Shown: in pieces, positions 1 to 5,184 of the stretch | Numbering within the stretch: the stretch's first letter is position 1 | Layout of the letters: each line of letters starts with the position of its first letter | DNA from: Candidatus Omnitrophota bacterium | GTDB lineage: Bacteria > NPL-UPA2 > BS750m-G34 | Assembly: GCA_030640045.1 (NCBI GenBank) | Contig: DAOWKF010000020.1 | Coordinates: 1-5,380, forward strand | Direction of reading: 5' to 3' | DNA length: 5,380 nucleotides | Translations under genes and position numbers: made by a program | Notes under the pieces: generated by a model | What the model was told of the DNA's origin: nothing | The model's input: the letters and a program-made list of their open reading frames with translations, nothing else | Databases searched by the model: none

Positions 1-551
1 ATGGGTATCTCAAGGCTGAATCAGGCGTCCACAGGCTCGTGCGGATATCGCCTTTTGACGCAAACAAGCGCCGTCATACCTCCTTTGCTTCGGTAGATGT
101 CATTCCGGAAATAGAAGAAGACATAGATGTGGATATTAAAGATGAGGACTTAAGGATTGATATCTATCGCGCATCCGGACCGGGCGGCCAGGGTGTTAAT
201 ACAACTGATTCTGCAGTAAGGATTATGCATCTGCCGACTAAGATAATGGTCCAGTGCCAGAATGAGAGGAGTCAGCATAAAAATAAGGCCATGGCCATGA
301 AGGTCCTGAAAGCCAGGCTCTATCAGCATTATCTTGAAAAGAGAAAAGAGGAGATGGAGGAGAAGTGGGGCGATAAGAAAGATATTGCATGGGGAAGCCA
401 GATAAGGTCATACGTATTCCAGCCCTATACTATGATAAAAGACCACCGCACGAATCTTGAGATAGGCAATGTCCGGAAGGTAATGGACGGAGGCATTGAT
501 CCCTTTATAGAGGCCTATCTGCGCCAATCCAGGGAAAATTCAAAAAAATAG
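1..551 (+). CDS. prfB: Peptide chain release factor 2, C-terminal part (5' end outside window)
   Basis: Class I release factor that recognises UGA and UAA stop codons and triggers peptide release on the ribosome. The frame is open from base 3 with no start inside the window, and it ends at TAG 549-551, so about 183 codons of a protein that is usually about 330-370 residues are present. Seen: the domain 3 entry '[14 protein letters not shown]', the block 'RRHTSFASV', the catalytic loop '[17 protein letters not shown]' with the GGQ tripeptide that contacts the peptidyl-transferase centre, '[16 protein letters not shown]', and '[10 protein letters not shown]', which is typical of RF2. The SPF anticodon-like motif and any programmed frameshift lie upstream and cannot be checked. 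RF2 rather than RF1 is called from 'WGSQIRSYV' and the C-terminal pattern. One oddity is Gly rather than the usual His directly after GGQ. The gene is not functionally linked to the pyr operon; no terminator separates them. Confidence 0.95.
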   Translation, partial: GYLKAESGVHRLVRISPFDANKRRHTSFASVDVIPEIEEDIDVDIKDEDLRIDIYRASGPGGQGVNTTDSAVRIMHLPTKIMVQCQNERSQHKNKAMAMKVLKARLYQHYLEKRKEEMEEKWGDKKDIAWGSQIRSYVFQPYTMIKDHRTNLEIGNVRKVMDGGIDPFIEAYLRQSRENSKK

Positions 552-581
552 TTGACAGGGGAGAGGTGGATGTGGTATAGT
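552..581 (+). promoter_or_regulatory. Sigma70-type promoter of the pyr operon
   Basis: A consensus -35 box TTGACA (552-557) is followed after 18 bases by TATAGT (576-581), which matches TATAAT at five of six positions. A TG dinucleotide at 573-574 gives an extended -10 (TGG-TATAGT). Transcription should begin near A587-A589, about ten bases before the PyrR-binding hairpin. The -35 box starts at the base after the prfB stop codon, so there is no spacer between the two genes. Transcripts reading through from prfB would also pass through the attenuator. Confidence 0.85.
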
Positions 582-598
582 TAAGCAAATATAAAGAG

Positions 599-631
599 CC
601 TTTTAAACCAGCTCAGTGAAGTTGGAAAAGG
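599..631 (+). promoter_or_regulatory. PyrR-binding hairpin (anti-antiterminator type) in the pyr leader RNA
   Basis: The RNA can fold with a lower stem CCUUUU (599-604) / AAAAGG (626-631), a one-sided purine bulge AAA (605-607), an upper stem CCAGCU (608-613) / AGUUGG (620-625) with one G-U pair, and a hexaloop CAGUGA (614-619). The known PyrR-binding element has this layout: a purine-rich internal bulge and a terminal hexaloop of form CNGNGA. It lies just upstream of pyrR and of a terminator. By analogy with Bacillus, UMP- or UTP-loaded PyrR would stabilise it and reduce expression of the downstream genes. Here the 3' arm also contains the ribosome-binding site of the leader ORF. Pairing was done by eye; no folding energy was calculated. 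Confidence 0.85.
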
Positions 632-687
632 TGACATAATGAAAAAGGATAGAACTAAAAAGATACCCGTGAACCCTATGTGGTTTA
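604..687 (+). promoter_or_regulatory. Possible antiterminator pairing in the pyr leader
   Basis: UAAACCA (604-610) is the exact reverse complement of UGGUUUA (681-687). The first segment belongs to the PyrR hairpin and the second to the 3' arm of the terminator, so this 7-bp helix would be mutually exclusive with both. That fits the three-way switch known from Bacillus pyr leaders, although there the antiterminator usually captures the 5' arm of the terminator. The helix is short and closes a loop of about 70 bases, so it may be weak. The leader ORF offers an alternative way to prevent termination. Confidence 0.35.
624..631 (+). promoter_or_regulatory. Shine-Dalgarno sequence of the leader ORF, inside the PyrR hairpin
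   Basis: GGAAAAGG (624-631) ends 7 bases before ATG 639, a good spacing for ribosome binding. All eight bases are paired in the PyrR hairpin (GG of the upper stem, AAAAGG of the lower stem), so PyrR binding should occlude the site. Confidence 0.6.
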
Positions 688-704
688 TGGGTTTTTTATT
701 TTGA
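639..704 (+). CDS. Predicted pyr operon leader peptide, 21 codons
   Basis: An open frame starts at ATG 639 and ends at TGA 702-704, 4 bases before the pyrR ATG. The peptide begins MKKDRTKKIPVN and ends in PMWFMGFLF. It is basic at first and hydrophobic at the end, but its second half is largely dictated by the terminator hairpin that it encodes. The start has a well-spaced GGAAAAGG. Its likely role is regulatory: a ribosome moving through codons 10-21 would cover the terminator (665-702) and prevent it from forming, and on stopping could reinitiate at pyrR, which has no ribosome-binding site of its own. This resembles leader-peptide control of E. coli pyrBI, here placed under a PyrR hairpin. 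Translation is not proven, and an ORF this short could arise by chance. Confidence 0.5.
   Translation: MKKDRTKKIPVNPMWFMGFLF
665..702 (+). terminator. Intrinsic terminator (attenuator) before pyrR
   Basis: ACCCGUGAACC (665-675) pairs with GGUUUAUGGGU (682-692) as an uninterrupted 11-bp stem with two G-U wobbles. It encloses the hexaloop CUAUGU and is followed by TTTTTATTTT (693-702). The position between the PyrR hairpin and pyrR marks it as the attenuator. It may also stop transcription coming from prfB, which has no other terminator. Confidence 0.85.
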
Positions 705-708
705 AAAT

Positions 709-1251
709 ATGGAAAAGATTCGGATTATGAATGAGGCAGCTCTGGAGAAGACGCTGAGGCGCCTGGCGCATGAAATACTGGATAGGAATAAAGGGACTCA
801 GGGTTTAGTATTAGTCGGTATAAAAAGGCGCGGGGATATACTCGCCAGGAGATTAGCCTGGCAAATACGCGAGATTACTAAAAAGAGTTTAAAAGTCGGG
901 ACGCTTGATATAACCCTTTACCGCGATGACTTCACTACTATTGCAGCGCAGCCTGTAGTCCACAAGACTGAAATAAATTTTAACCTAAACGGAAAAAAGC
1001 TTATATTAGTAGATGATGTCCTCTTTACCGGCCGCACCATCCGGGCAGCTATTGACGAGCTGATTGATTTTGGAAGGCCTGCCCTTATACAATTAGTCGT
1101 CCTTATTGATAGGGGACACAGGGAGCTTCCTATACGGGCGGATTACGTTGGGAAGAATCTCCCTACATCCCTGAAAGAGATTGTAGCAGTCAGATTGAAA
1201 GAATTGGATAAAGTGGATGAGGTAGTCATAACCAGGGAAGAAAAAGCATAA
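709..1251 (+). CDS. pyrR: Bifunctional pyr operon regulator / uracil phosphoribosyltransferase PyrR
   Basis: Cytoplasmic RNA-binding regulator of the pyr operon. In the presence of UMP or UTP it binds the leader hairpin, and family members also convert uracil and PRPP to UMP. At 180 residues it has normal family length. Seen: the N-terminal '[14 protein letters not shown]' (residues 16-29), 'GIKRRGD' (37-43), 'LDITLYRDD' (66-74), the PRPP-binding signature '[13 protein letters not shown]' (98-110), and '[17 protein letters not shown]' (134-150), rich in the basic residues used for RNA contact in this family. ATG 709 is chosen because it keeps the first beta strand seen in Bacillus PyrR. ATG 727 is an alternative with GGAAAAG (711-717) before it. 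No Shine-Dalgarno sequence precedes 709, which suggests coupling to the leader ORF that stops 4 bases upstream. The stop overlaps the pyrB start by one base (TAATG). A PyrR-type binding hairpin lies just upstream, so the regulator probably controls its own operon. Confidence 0.96.
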   Translation: MEKIRIMNEAALEKTLRRLAHEILDRNKGTQGLVLVGIKRRGDILARRLAWQIREITKKSLKVGTLDITLYRDDFTTIAAQPVVHKTEINFNLNGKKLILVDDVLFTGRTIRAAIDELIDFGRPALIQLVVLIDRGHRELPIRADYVGKNLPTSLKEIVAVRLKELDKVDEVVITREEKA

Positions 1252-2165
1252 TGGATTGGAAGAGAAAGCATCTCCTTGGTTTAGAGGAGCTGGAGGCGCA
1301 GGAGATTGAACACATCCTGGATACAACTGATTCTTTTAGAGAAATTTCCACCCGCGCAATTAAGAAGGTCCCGACATTAAGGGGAAGGACTATTGTCAAT
1401 CTTTTCTTTGAGCCGTCTACACGCACCCGCACCTCTTTTGAGCTGGCAGCCAAGAGACTTAGCGCTGATACTGTAAGTATCTCAGCCCAGACCTCAAGTG
1501 TTGTTAAAGGGGAGACACTCAAGGACACTGCGCGTAATATTGAGGCTATGCAGATTGATGCGATTATCGTACGCCATTCGATGAGCGGCGCTCCGCATTT
1601 TTTATCCCGCTGTGTAGAGGCCTCTGTTATCAATGCCGGGGACGGCTGCCATGAACATCCCACGCAGGGACTCCTGGATATATTTACCATGAGAGAGAAA
1701 AAGGGAAGTATCAAGGGGCTTAAGGTCGCGATTGTTGGCGATATCGTCCATAGCCGGGTGGCGCGTTCAAATATATGGGGGTTAAAAAAATTAGGGGCAG
1801 AGGTTATAGTGGTTGCCCCGCCCACACTTATCCCCATGGGCATAGAGGAGATGGGGGTAAAGGTATGCTTTTCCCTGGATGAGGTGATAGGAAAAGTGGA
1901 TGTCCTGAATATTCTGAGGATTCAATTAGAGAGGCAGAAGGGAGGGCTTTTCCCATCTCTCCGTGAATACAGCAGGCTATATGGGGTAACAGCTGATAGA
2001 CTAAAAAAGGCTAAGAAAGATATCCTCGTCATGCACCCTGGTCCGGTAAATCTGGGAGTAGAGCTGACAGCTGAGGTAGCTAATGATCCGAGGACTGTTA
2101 TATTGGAACAGGTGACAAATGGAGTGGCAATCAGGATGGCGGTGTTGTATCTGCTTTTACAATGA
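1251..2165 (+). CDS. pyrB: Aspartate carbamoyltransferase catalytic subunit
   Basis: Transfers the carbamoyl group from carbamoyl phosphate to L-aspartate, giving N-carbamoyl-L-aspartate, the committed step of pyrimidine synthesis in the cytoplasm. The 304 residues match the usual catalytic chain. Seen: the carbamoyl-phosphate loop '[13 protein letters not shown]' (52-64, with S56-T57-R58-T59-R60), the 80s-loop lysine in 'VVKGETL' (K86), '[11 protein letters not shown]' (136-146), '[12 protein letters not shown]' (163-174), the aspartate-site 'RIQ' (223-225) and 'HPGPVN' (262-267). All expected active-site residues are present. A GGGAAG (1235-1240) inside the pyrR end serves as ribosome-binding site. 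The gene overlaps pyrR by one base and pyrC by four (ATGA), so the three are probably translationally coupled. No regulatory subunit gene (pyrI) is in the window. The enzyme is probably an unregulated trimer or a complex with the dihydroorotase, as in some bacteria with type I PyrC. Confidence 0.98.
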   Translation: MDWKRKHLLGLEELEAQEIEHILDTTDSFREISTRAIKKVPTLRGRTIVNLFFEPSTRTRTSFELAAKRLSADTVSISAQTSSVVKGETLKDTARNIEAMQIDAIIVRHSMSGAPHFLSRCVEASVINAGDGCHEHPTQGLLDIFTMREKKGSIKGLKVAIVGDIVHSRVARSNIWGLKKLGAEVIVVAPPTLIPMGIEEMGVKVCFSLDEVIGKVDVLNILRIQLERQKGGLFPSLREYSRLYGVTADRLKKAKKDILVMHPGPVNLGVELTAEVANDPRTVILEQVTNGVAIRMAVLYLLLQ

Positions 2166-3451
2166 AGTTACTTATTAAAAACGGCAGGGTTGTAGATCCG
2201 GCGAATAAGATTGACGGAGTCTTAGACATCCTGATTGATAAAGGTAAGATTATTTCAGTCAGAAAAAATATCCCTGCGAAGGCCTGTCAGGTAATAGACG
2301 CTAAAGGGAAAGTTGTTGCCCCGGGTTTTATCGATATGCATGTCCATCTTCGTGAGCCGGGCAGAGAGGATGAAGAGACTATCTCTTCAGGTATGAAGGC
2401 AGGGGCTGCAGGAGGTTTTTGTAGTATAGTATCCATGGCCAATACAAACCCTGTTGTGGACAAACAAGAGGTTGTGAAATTTATCTTACGAAAGGCCGGT
2501 GAAGAAGGAATTATTTCGGTTTATCCGGTAGGCGCAGTGACAAAAGGATTAAAAGGAGAGGAACTTGCGGAAATAGGTGAGTTGAAAGAGGCCGGAGTTG
2601 TGGCTGTCTCAGATGACGGAGAACCTATTAGAAGTAGTTTCATTATGCGGTGCGGTCTTGCGTACAGTAAAAAGTTTGATTTACCGGTAATAAGTCACAG
2701 TGAAGACAAGGACTTGTCTCAAGGCGGAGTAATGGATGAAGGGGTTATGTCAACTATCCTCGGCCTTCCGGGGATACCTCGTCAGGCAGAAGAGATTATG
2801 GTAGCCAGGGATATAAAATTGGCTGAGTTAACCCACGGGAGACTACATATAGCGCATGTATCTACAGGAGGAAGTGTGGAACTTTTAAGGCAGGCCAGGA
2901 AGAAAGGACTCAGGGTGAGCGCTGAGGCTGCCCCGCATCATTTCTCTCTGACAAGCGAGGCAGTTAAAGAATACGACCCTAATACCAGAGTTAGTCCTCC
3001 CCTTCGTTCTCATGAAGATGTAGAAGCGATTATTAAGGGCCTGGGAGACGGGACTATTGATGCCATTGCATCTGACCATGCGCCGCACTCTTTAGAAGAG
3101 AAAGAGGTTGAATATGGTCTTGCTCCCTCAGGCATAGATGGTATTGAAACGGAGGTTGGGCTTGCGCTTAATGTCCTTTACTACGAGAAAAAGATTAAGC
3201 TTGTAGAGATTATAAAAAAATTCACAACAGGCCCTGCTGCAATTCTCGGGCTTCGTGAAGGCACCCTCTCTATAGGCGCTAAAGCAAATATTACTATCCT
3301 TGACCTTGAAAAAAAATGGAGAGTAGATAAAAATAAATTTTTTTCTCTTAGCCGCAATACGCCTTTCCACGGGATGTCCCTTAAAGGAAAGGCGGTTATG
3401 ACAATACACCAGGGCAAAATTGTCTACAACAATGAAACATCAACAGTTTGA
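2162..3451 (+). CDS. pyrC: Dihydroorotase, type I (long form)
   Basis: Zinc amidohydrolase that closes N-carbamoyl-L-aspartate to L-dihydroorotate. The 429 residues fit the type I bacterial form (Bacillus, Aquifex) and not the short type II form of E. coli. Seen: the metal-binding '[13 protein letters not shown]' (55-67, H60 and H62), 'VSDDGEP' with the bridging aspartate D152, 'ISHSED' (H179), 'AHVST' (H232) and 'ASDHAPH' (303-309, D305). These correspond to the metal ligands and catalytic Asp known in the B. anthracis enzyme, where an Asp replaces the carboxylated lysine of other amidohydrolases. 'RVSPPLRS' (276-283) contributes to the substrate site. The start ATG overlaps the pyrB stop by four bases. 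The last codons and the stop lie in a perfect 12-bp inverted repeat (3432-3459). pyrC and pyrK share a reading frame, separated by the TGA and two codons. An active enzyme is expected. Confidence 0.97.
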   Translation: MKLLIKNGRVVDPANKIDGVLDILIDKGKIISVRKNIPAKACQVIDAKGKVVAPGFIDMHVHLREPGREDEETISSGMKAGAAGGFCSIVSMANTNPVVDKQEVVKFILRKAGEEGIISVYPVGAVTKGLKGEELAEIGELKEAGVVAVSDDGEPIRSSFIMRCGLAYSKKFDLPVISHSEDKDLSQGGVMDEGVMSTILGLPGIPRQAEEIMVARDIKLAELTHGRLHIAHVSTGGSVELLRQARKKGLRVSAEAAPHHFSLTSEAVKEYDPNTRVSPPLRSHEDVEAIIKGLGDGTIDAIASDHAPHSLEEKEVEYGLAPSGIDGIETEVGLALNVLYYEKKIKLVEIIKKFTTGPAAILGLREGTLSIGAKANITILDLEKKWRVDKNKFFSLSRNTPFHGMSLKGKAVMTIHQGKIVYNNETSTV

Positions 3452-3459
3452 TGTTTCAT
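3432..3459 (+). repeat. Perfect 12-bp inverted repeat at the pyrC/pyrK junction
   Basis: ATGAAACATCAA (3432-3443) and TTGATGTTTCAT (3448-3459) are exact reverse complements around the loop CAGT. The right arm contains the pyrC stop TGA (3449-3451) and the first two bases of the likely pyrK ATG (3458). No T-tract follows, so this is not an ordinary terminator. In RNA it would hide the 3458 start. It overlaps a second small hairpin, CATGC (3457-3461) / GCATG (3465-3469) with loop GAA, so only one can form at a time. The role is unknown; candidates are control of pyrK translation, mRNA processing or stabilisation, or a protein-binding palindrome. Confidence 0.8.
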
Positions 3460-4261
3460 GCGAAGCATGCCACACCTTATAGAATCTAAAATTTCAGGCA
3501 ATGATGAAGTTGCCCCAGGCCATTTCGTTTTAAAAGTTGAGTCTTCTGAACTAGCCTCTCTTGTCCAACCAGGACAATTTGCCCAGATAAAATGCGGCGA
3601 CGAAAAAGATATAATCCTGAGGCGTCCTCTTAGTTTCTATAAGATAGAAGGGAAAACCCTTTTTTTTCTATACAAAGTGATAGGGAAGGGAACGGGTATT
3701 TTAAAGATGCGTTCTCCCGGAGAGGATATAAGCATCCTTGGTCCGTTAGGCCGTGGATTTTGGTTTAGCGATAGCATGGCTAATGGTAAAAAGAAGATAA
3801 TAATAGCAGGGGGGGTAGGTATAGCGCCTTTTCCGTTTTTGATTAGTGAAATGATTTCTAAGGCAAAGATAAATCCAGGGGATATTGTCCTTATATACGG
3901 TGCAAAGAAAAAAGAATTTTTGATCGGTCTGGATGAGTTTCGAAAGACAGGTATTTCTCTATACCCCTCTACGGATGACGGCAGCGAGGGATTTAAAGGG
4001 ACGACCGCAGAGTTATTATCTAAATTATGTAAAGAAGGCGGGTTAAAAGGCGGCGATTATTTTGGCTGTGGCCCGGGAATAATGATGAAGGGTATTGTGG
4101 AAATTACTAAAAAATGGGGTGAGAGGGTGCAGGTGTCTCTGGAAGAAAGAATGGGGTGCGGTGTTGGGGCATGTCTTAGTTGTGTCAAAAAGATTAACGG
4201 CAAATATCTACGGATATGTACAGATGGCCCGGTGTTCTGGGGAGATGAGGTAGAGTGGTGA
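3458..4261 (+). CDS. pyrK: Dihydroorotate dehydrogenase B, FAD/[2Fe-2S] electron transfer subunit
   Basis: Partner of class 1B PyrD. It passes electrons from the PyrD FMN through a [2Fe-2S] cluster and FAD to NAD+. The 267 residues are normal. Domain order: ferredoxin-reductase beta barrel with the FAD motif 'RRPLSF' (55-60) and 'GPLGRGF' (95-101); nucleotide-binding domain with 'IIIAGGVGIAPF' (114-125), 'IYGAKKKEF' and 'GCGPG' (203-207); C-terminal iron-sulfur module 'SLEERMGCGVGACLSC' with C234, C239, C242 and C254 in the spacing C-x4-C-x2-C-x11-C expected for PyrK. The start is uncertain: ATG 3458 and ATG 3467 both fit family length, and neither has a clear Shine-Dalgarno sequence. ATG 3458 lies partly in the junction hairpin. 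The gene overlaps pyrD by four bases if pyrD starts at GTG 4258. A terminator-like hairpin with eight T lies inside the gene at 3646-3667. Confidence 0.95.
   Translation: MRSMPHLIESKISGNDEVAPGHFVLKVESSELASLVQPGQFAQIKCGDEKDIILRRPLSFYKIEGKTLFFLYKVIGKGTGILKMRSPGEDISILGPLGRGFWFSDSMANGKKKIIIAGGVGIAPFPFLISEMISKAKINPGDIVLIYGAKKKEFLIGLDEFRKTGISLYPSTDDGSEGFKGTTAELLSKLCKEGGLKGGDYFGCGPGIMMKGIVEITKKWGERVQVSLEERMGCGVGACLSCVKKINGKYLRICTDGPVFWGDEVEW
3646..3667 (+). other. Terminator-like hairpin and T8 run inside pyrK
   Basis: AGAAGGG (3646-3652) can pair with CCCTTTT (3657-3663) around an AAAA loop, with one G-U pair. The T run continues to 3667, giving eight T in total. The sequence encodes an ordinary PyrK stretch (EGKTLFFL), so the match may be accidental. 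In untranslated RNA it could act as a weak terminator, and the T8 run is a possible polymerase slippage site. Confidence 0.3.
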
Positions 4262-5160
4262 ACTTAACCACATCACTCGGGAATCTGGTCCTTAAGAATC
4301 CTGTGCTTGTGGCTTCAGGGACTTTTGGTTATGGCCTGGAATATCAGGATATAGTGGAGCTGGAAAAACTAGGGGCATTGGTATTAAAGACAATTACTTT
4401 AAACCCACGCGAAGGAAATTCCCCGCCGCGTATCTGGGAGACCCCTTCAGGCATGCTGAATGCTATAGGTTTACAGAATGTTGGTATAGATAATTTTTTA
4501 GACGCTAAGCTGCCCCTTTTTAAAAAAATTGATGTCCCTATAATCATAAATATTGCCGGAGAAACTATAGATGAATATGTAGAGCTGGCCAATAGGCTTG
4601 ACGGGGTTAACGAAATAGCTGCTATAGAACTAAATGTATCCTGCCCTAATGTAAAGAAAGGAGGAATGAGATTCGGAGAGGATTCTTCACTTTTAGAAGA
4701 ATTAGTAAAGGCAGTGCGCCGGGCAACGAAAAAAAACCTTATTACTAAACTTACGCCAAATGTTACTGATATAACTGCTATAGCAAAAAGCGCTGAAGGC
4801 GCAGGAAGCGATGTCCTTTCTCTGGTCAATACCTTTCTTGGAATGGCTATCGATACAAACTCCCGTCATCCGCGTCTTGGCTACACAACCGGAGGGCTTT
4901 CCGGTCCGGCAATAAGGCCTATAGCAGTGCGAATGGTCTGGCAGGTAGCGAAGGCTGTTAAAGTCCCTGTTATCGGAATGGGGGGTATAGCCTCTTTAGA
5001 GGATGCGCTTGAATTTATCATAGCCGGCGCTGCAGCCATTTCTACTGGCACAGCCAATTTTATTAATCCAAATATTGCCGTAGAAATTATAGATGGGCTT
5101 GGGAGATATATGGAAAAGAATAATATAAAAGACCTATCAGAGATAAGGGGTAAGGTGTAA
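4258..5160 (+). CDS. pyrD: Dihydroorotate dehydrogenase B, catalytic subunit (class 1B)
   Basis: FMN enzyme of the cytosol that oxidises dihydroorotate to orotate and hands electrons to PyrK. It has a TIM-barrel fold of 300 residues, as expected for class 1. Seen, numbered from GTG 4258: 'NPVLVASGTFGYG' near the N-terminus, 'LKTITLNPREGN' (K44), 'GMLNAIGLQN' (N68), 'ELNVSCPN' with N127 and the catalytic base C129 (class 2 enzymes have Ser here), 'TKLTPN' (K164), 'GGLSGPAIRPIAVRMV', and the FMN phosphate region 'GMGGI'. Class 1B rather than 1A follows from these motifs and the adjacent pyrK. The start is either GTG 4255 or GTG 4258. The latter is preferred because it lies 7 bases after GAGG (4247-4250) and makes a GTGA overlap with the pyrK stop like the pyrB-pyrC overlap. 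The stop is followed by a small palindrome, then pyrF. Confidence 0.96.
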   Translation: MNLTTSLGNLVLKNPVLVASGTFGYGLEYQDIVELEKLGALVLKTITLNPREGNSPPRIWETPSGMLNAIGLQNVGIDNFLDAKLPLFKKIDVPIIINIAGETIDEYVELANRLDGVNEIAAIELNVSCPNVKKGGMRFGEDSSLLEELVKAVRRATKKNLITKLTPNVTDITAIAKSAEGAGSDVLSLVNTFLGMAIDTNSRHPRLGYTTGGLSGPAIRPIAVRMVWQVAKAVKVPVIGMGGIASLEDALEFIIAGAAAISTGTANFINPNIAVEIIDGLGRYMEKNNIKDLSEIRGKV

Positions 5161-5181
5161 AAGGGGACAGCGCCCTTTTTT
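5159..5181 (+). terminator. Weak terminator-like or REP-like palindrome between pyrD and pyrF
   Basis: AAAAGGG (5159-5165) pairs with CCCTTTT (5173-5179) around GACAGCG, with T continuing to 5181. The A-stem-T layout is that of a small intrinsic terminator, but the stem has only three G-C pairs. The core GGGGACAG also recalls short palindromic repeats scattered in some genomes together with REP-associated (Y1) transposases. That comparison is from memory and needs a genome search. It occupies nearly the whole 24-base gap, leaving pyrF with no normally spaced ribosome-binding site. Confidence 0.35.
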
Positions 5182-5184
5182 ATC

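Noticed and set aside
39..551. prfB starting at GTG 39
   Set aside because: The frame is open to the left edge and the upstream codons encode conserved release factor sequence ([12 protein letters not shown]), so GTG 39 is internal.
1226..1843. Long open frame on the - strand opposite pyrR/pyrB
   Set aside because: It is the antisense shadow of pyrB, which has all its active-site motifs. The translation is low-complexity in Ser/Leu/Ile, with no recognisable domain or ribosome-binding site.
3306..3333. Possible internal promoter in pyrC (TTGAAA, 16 bases, TAAAAA)
   Set aside because: The -10 match is only four of six in an A-rich coding stretch. Such matches are expected by chance in AT-rich sequence.
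3449..3451. UGA as selenocysteine or a reassigned codon between pyrC and pyrK
   Set aside because: Both proteins are complete at normal family length without fusion, RF2 is encoded, and other genes in the window also end at UGA. Only ordinary readthrough remains as a weak idea.
4344..4829. Long open frame on the - strand opposite pyrD
   Set aside because: It is antisense to a well-conserved pyrD, with no domain signature and Ser/Phe-rich composition typical of shadows.
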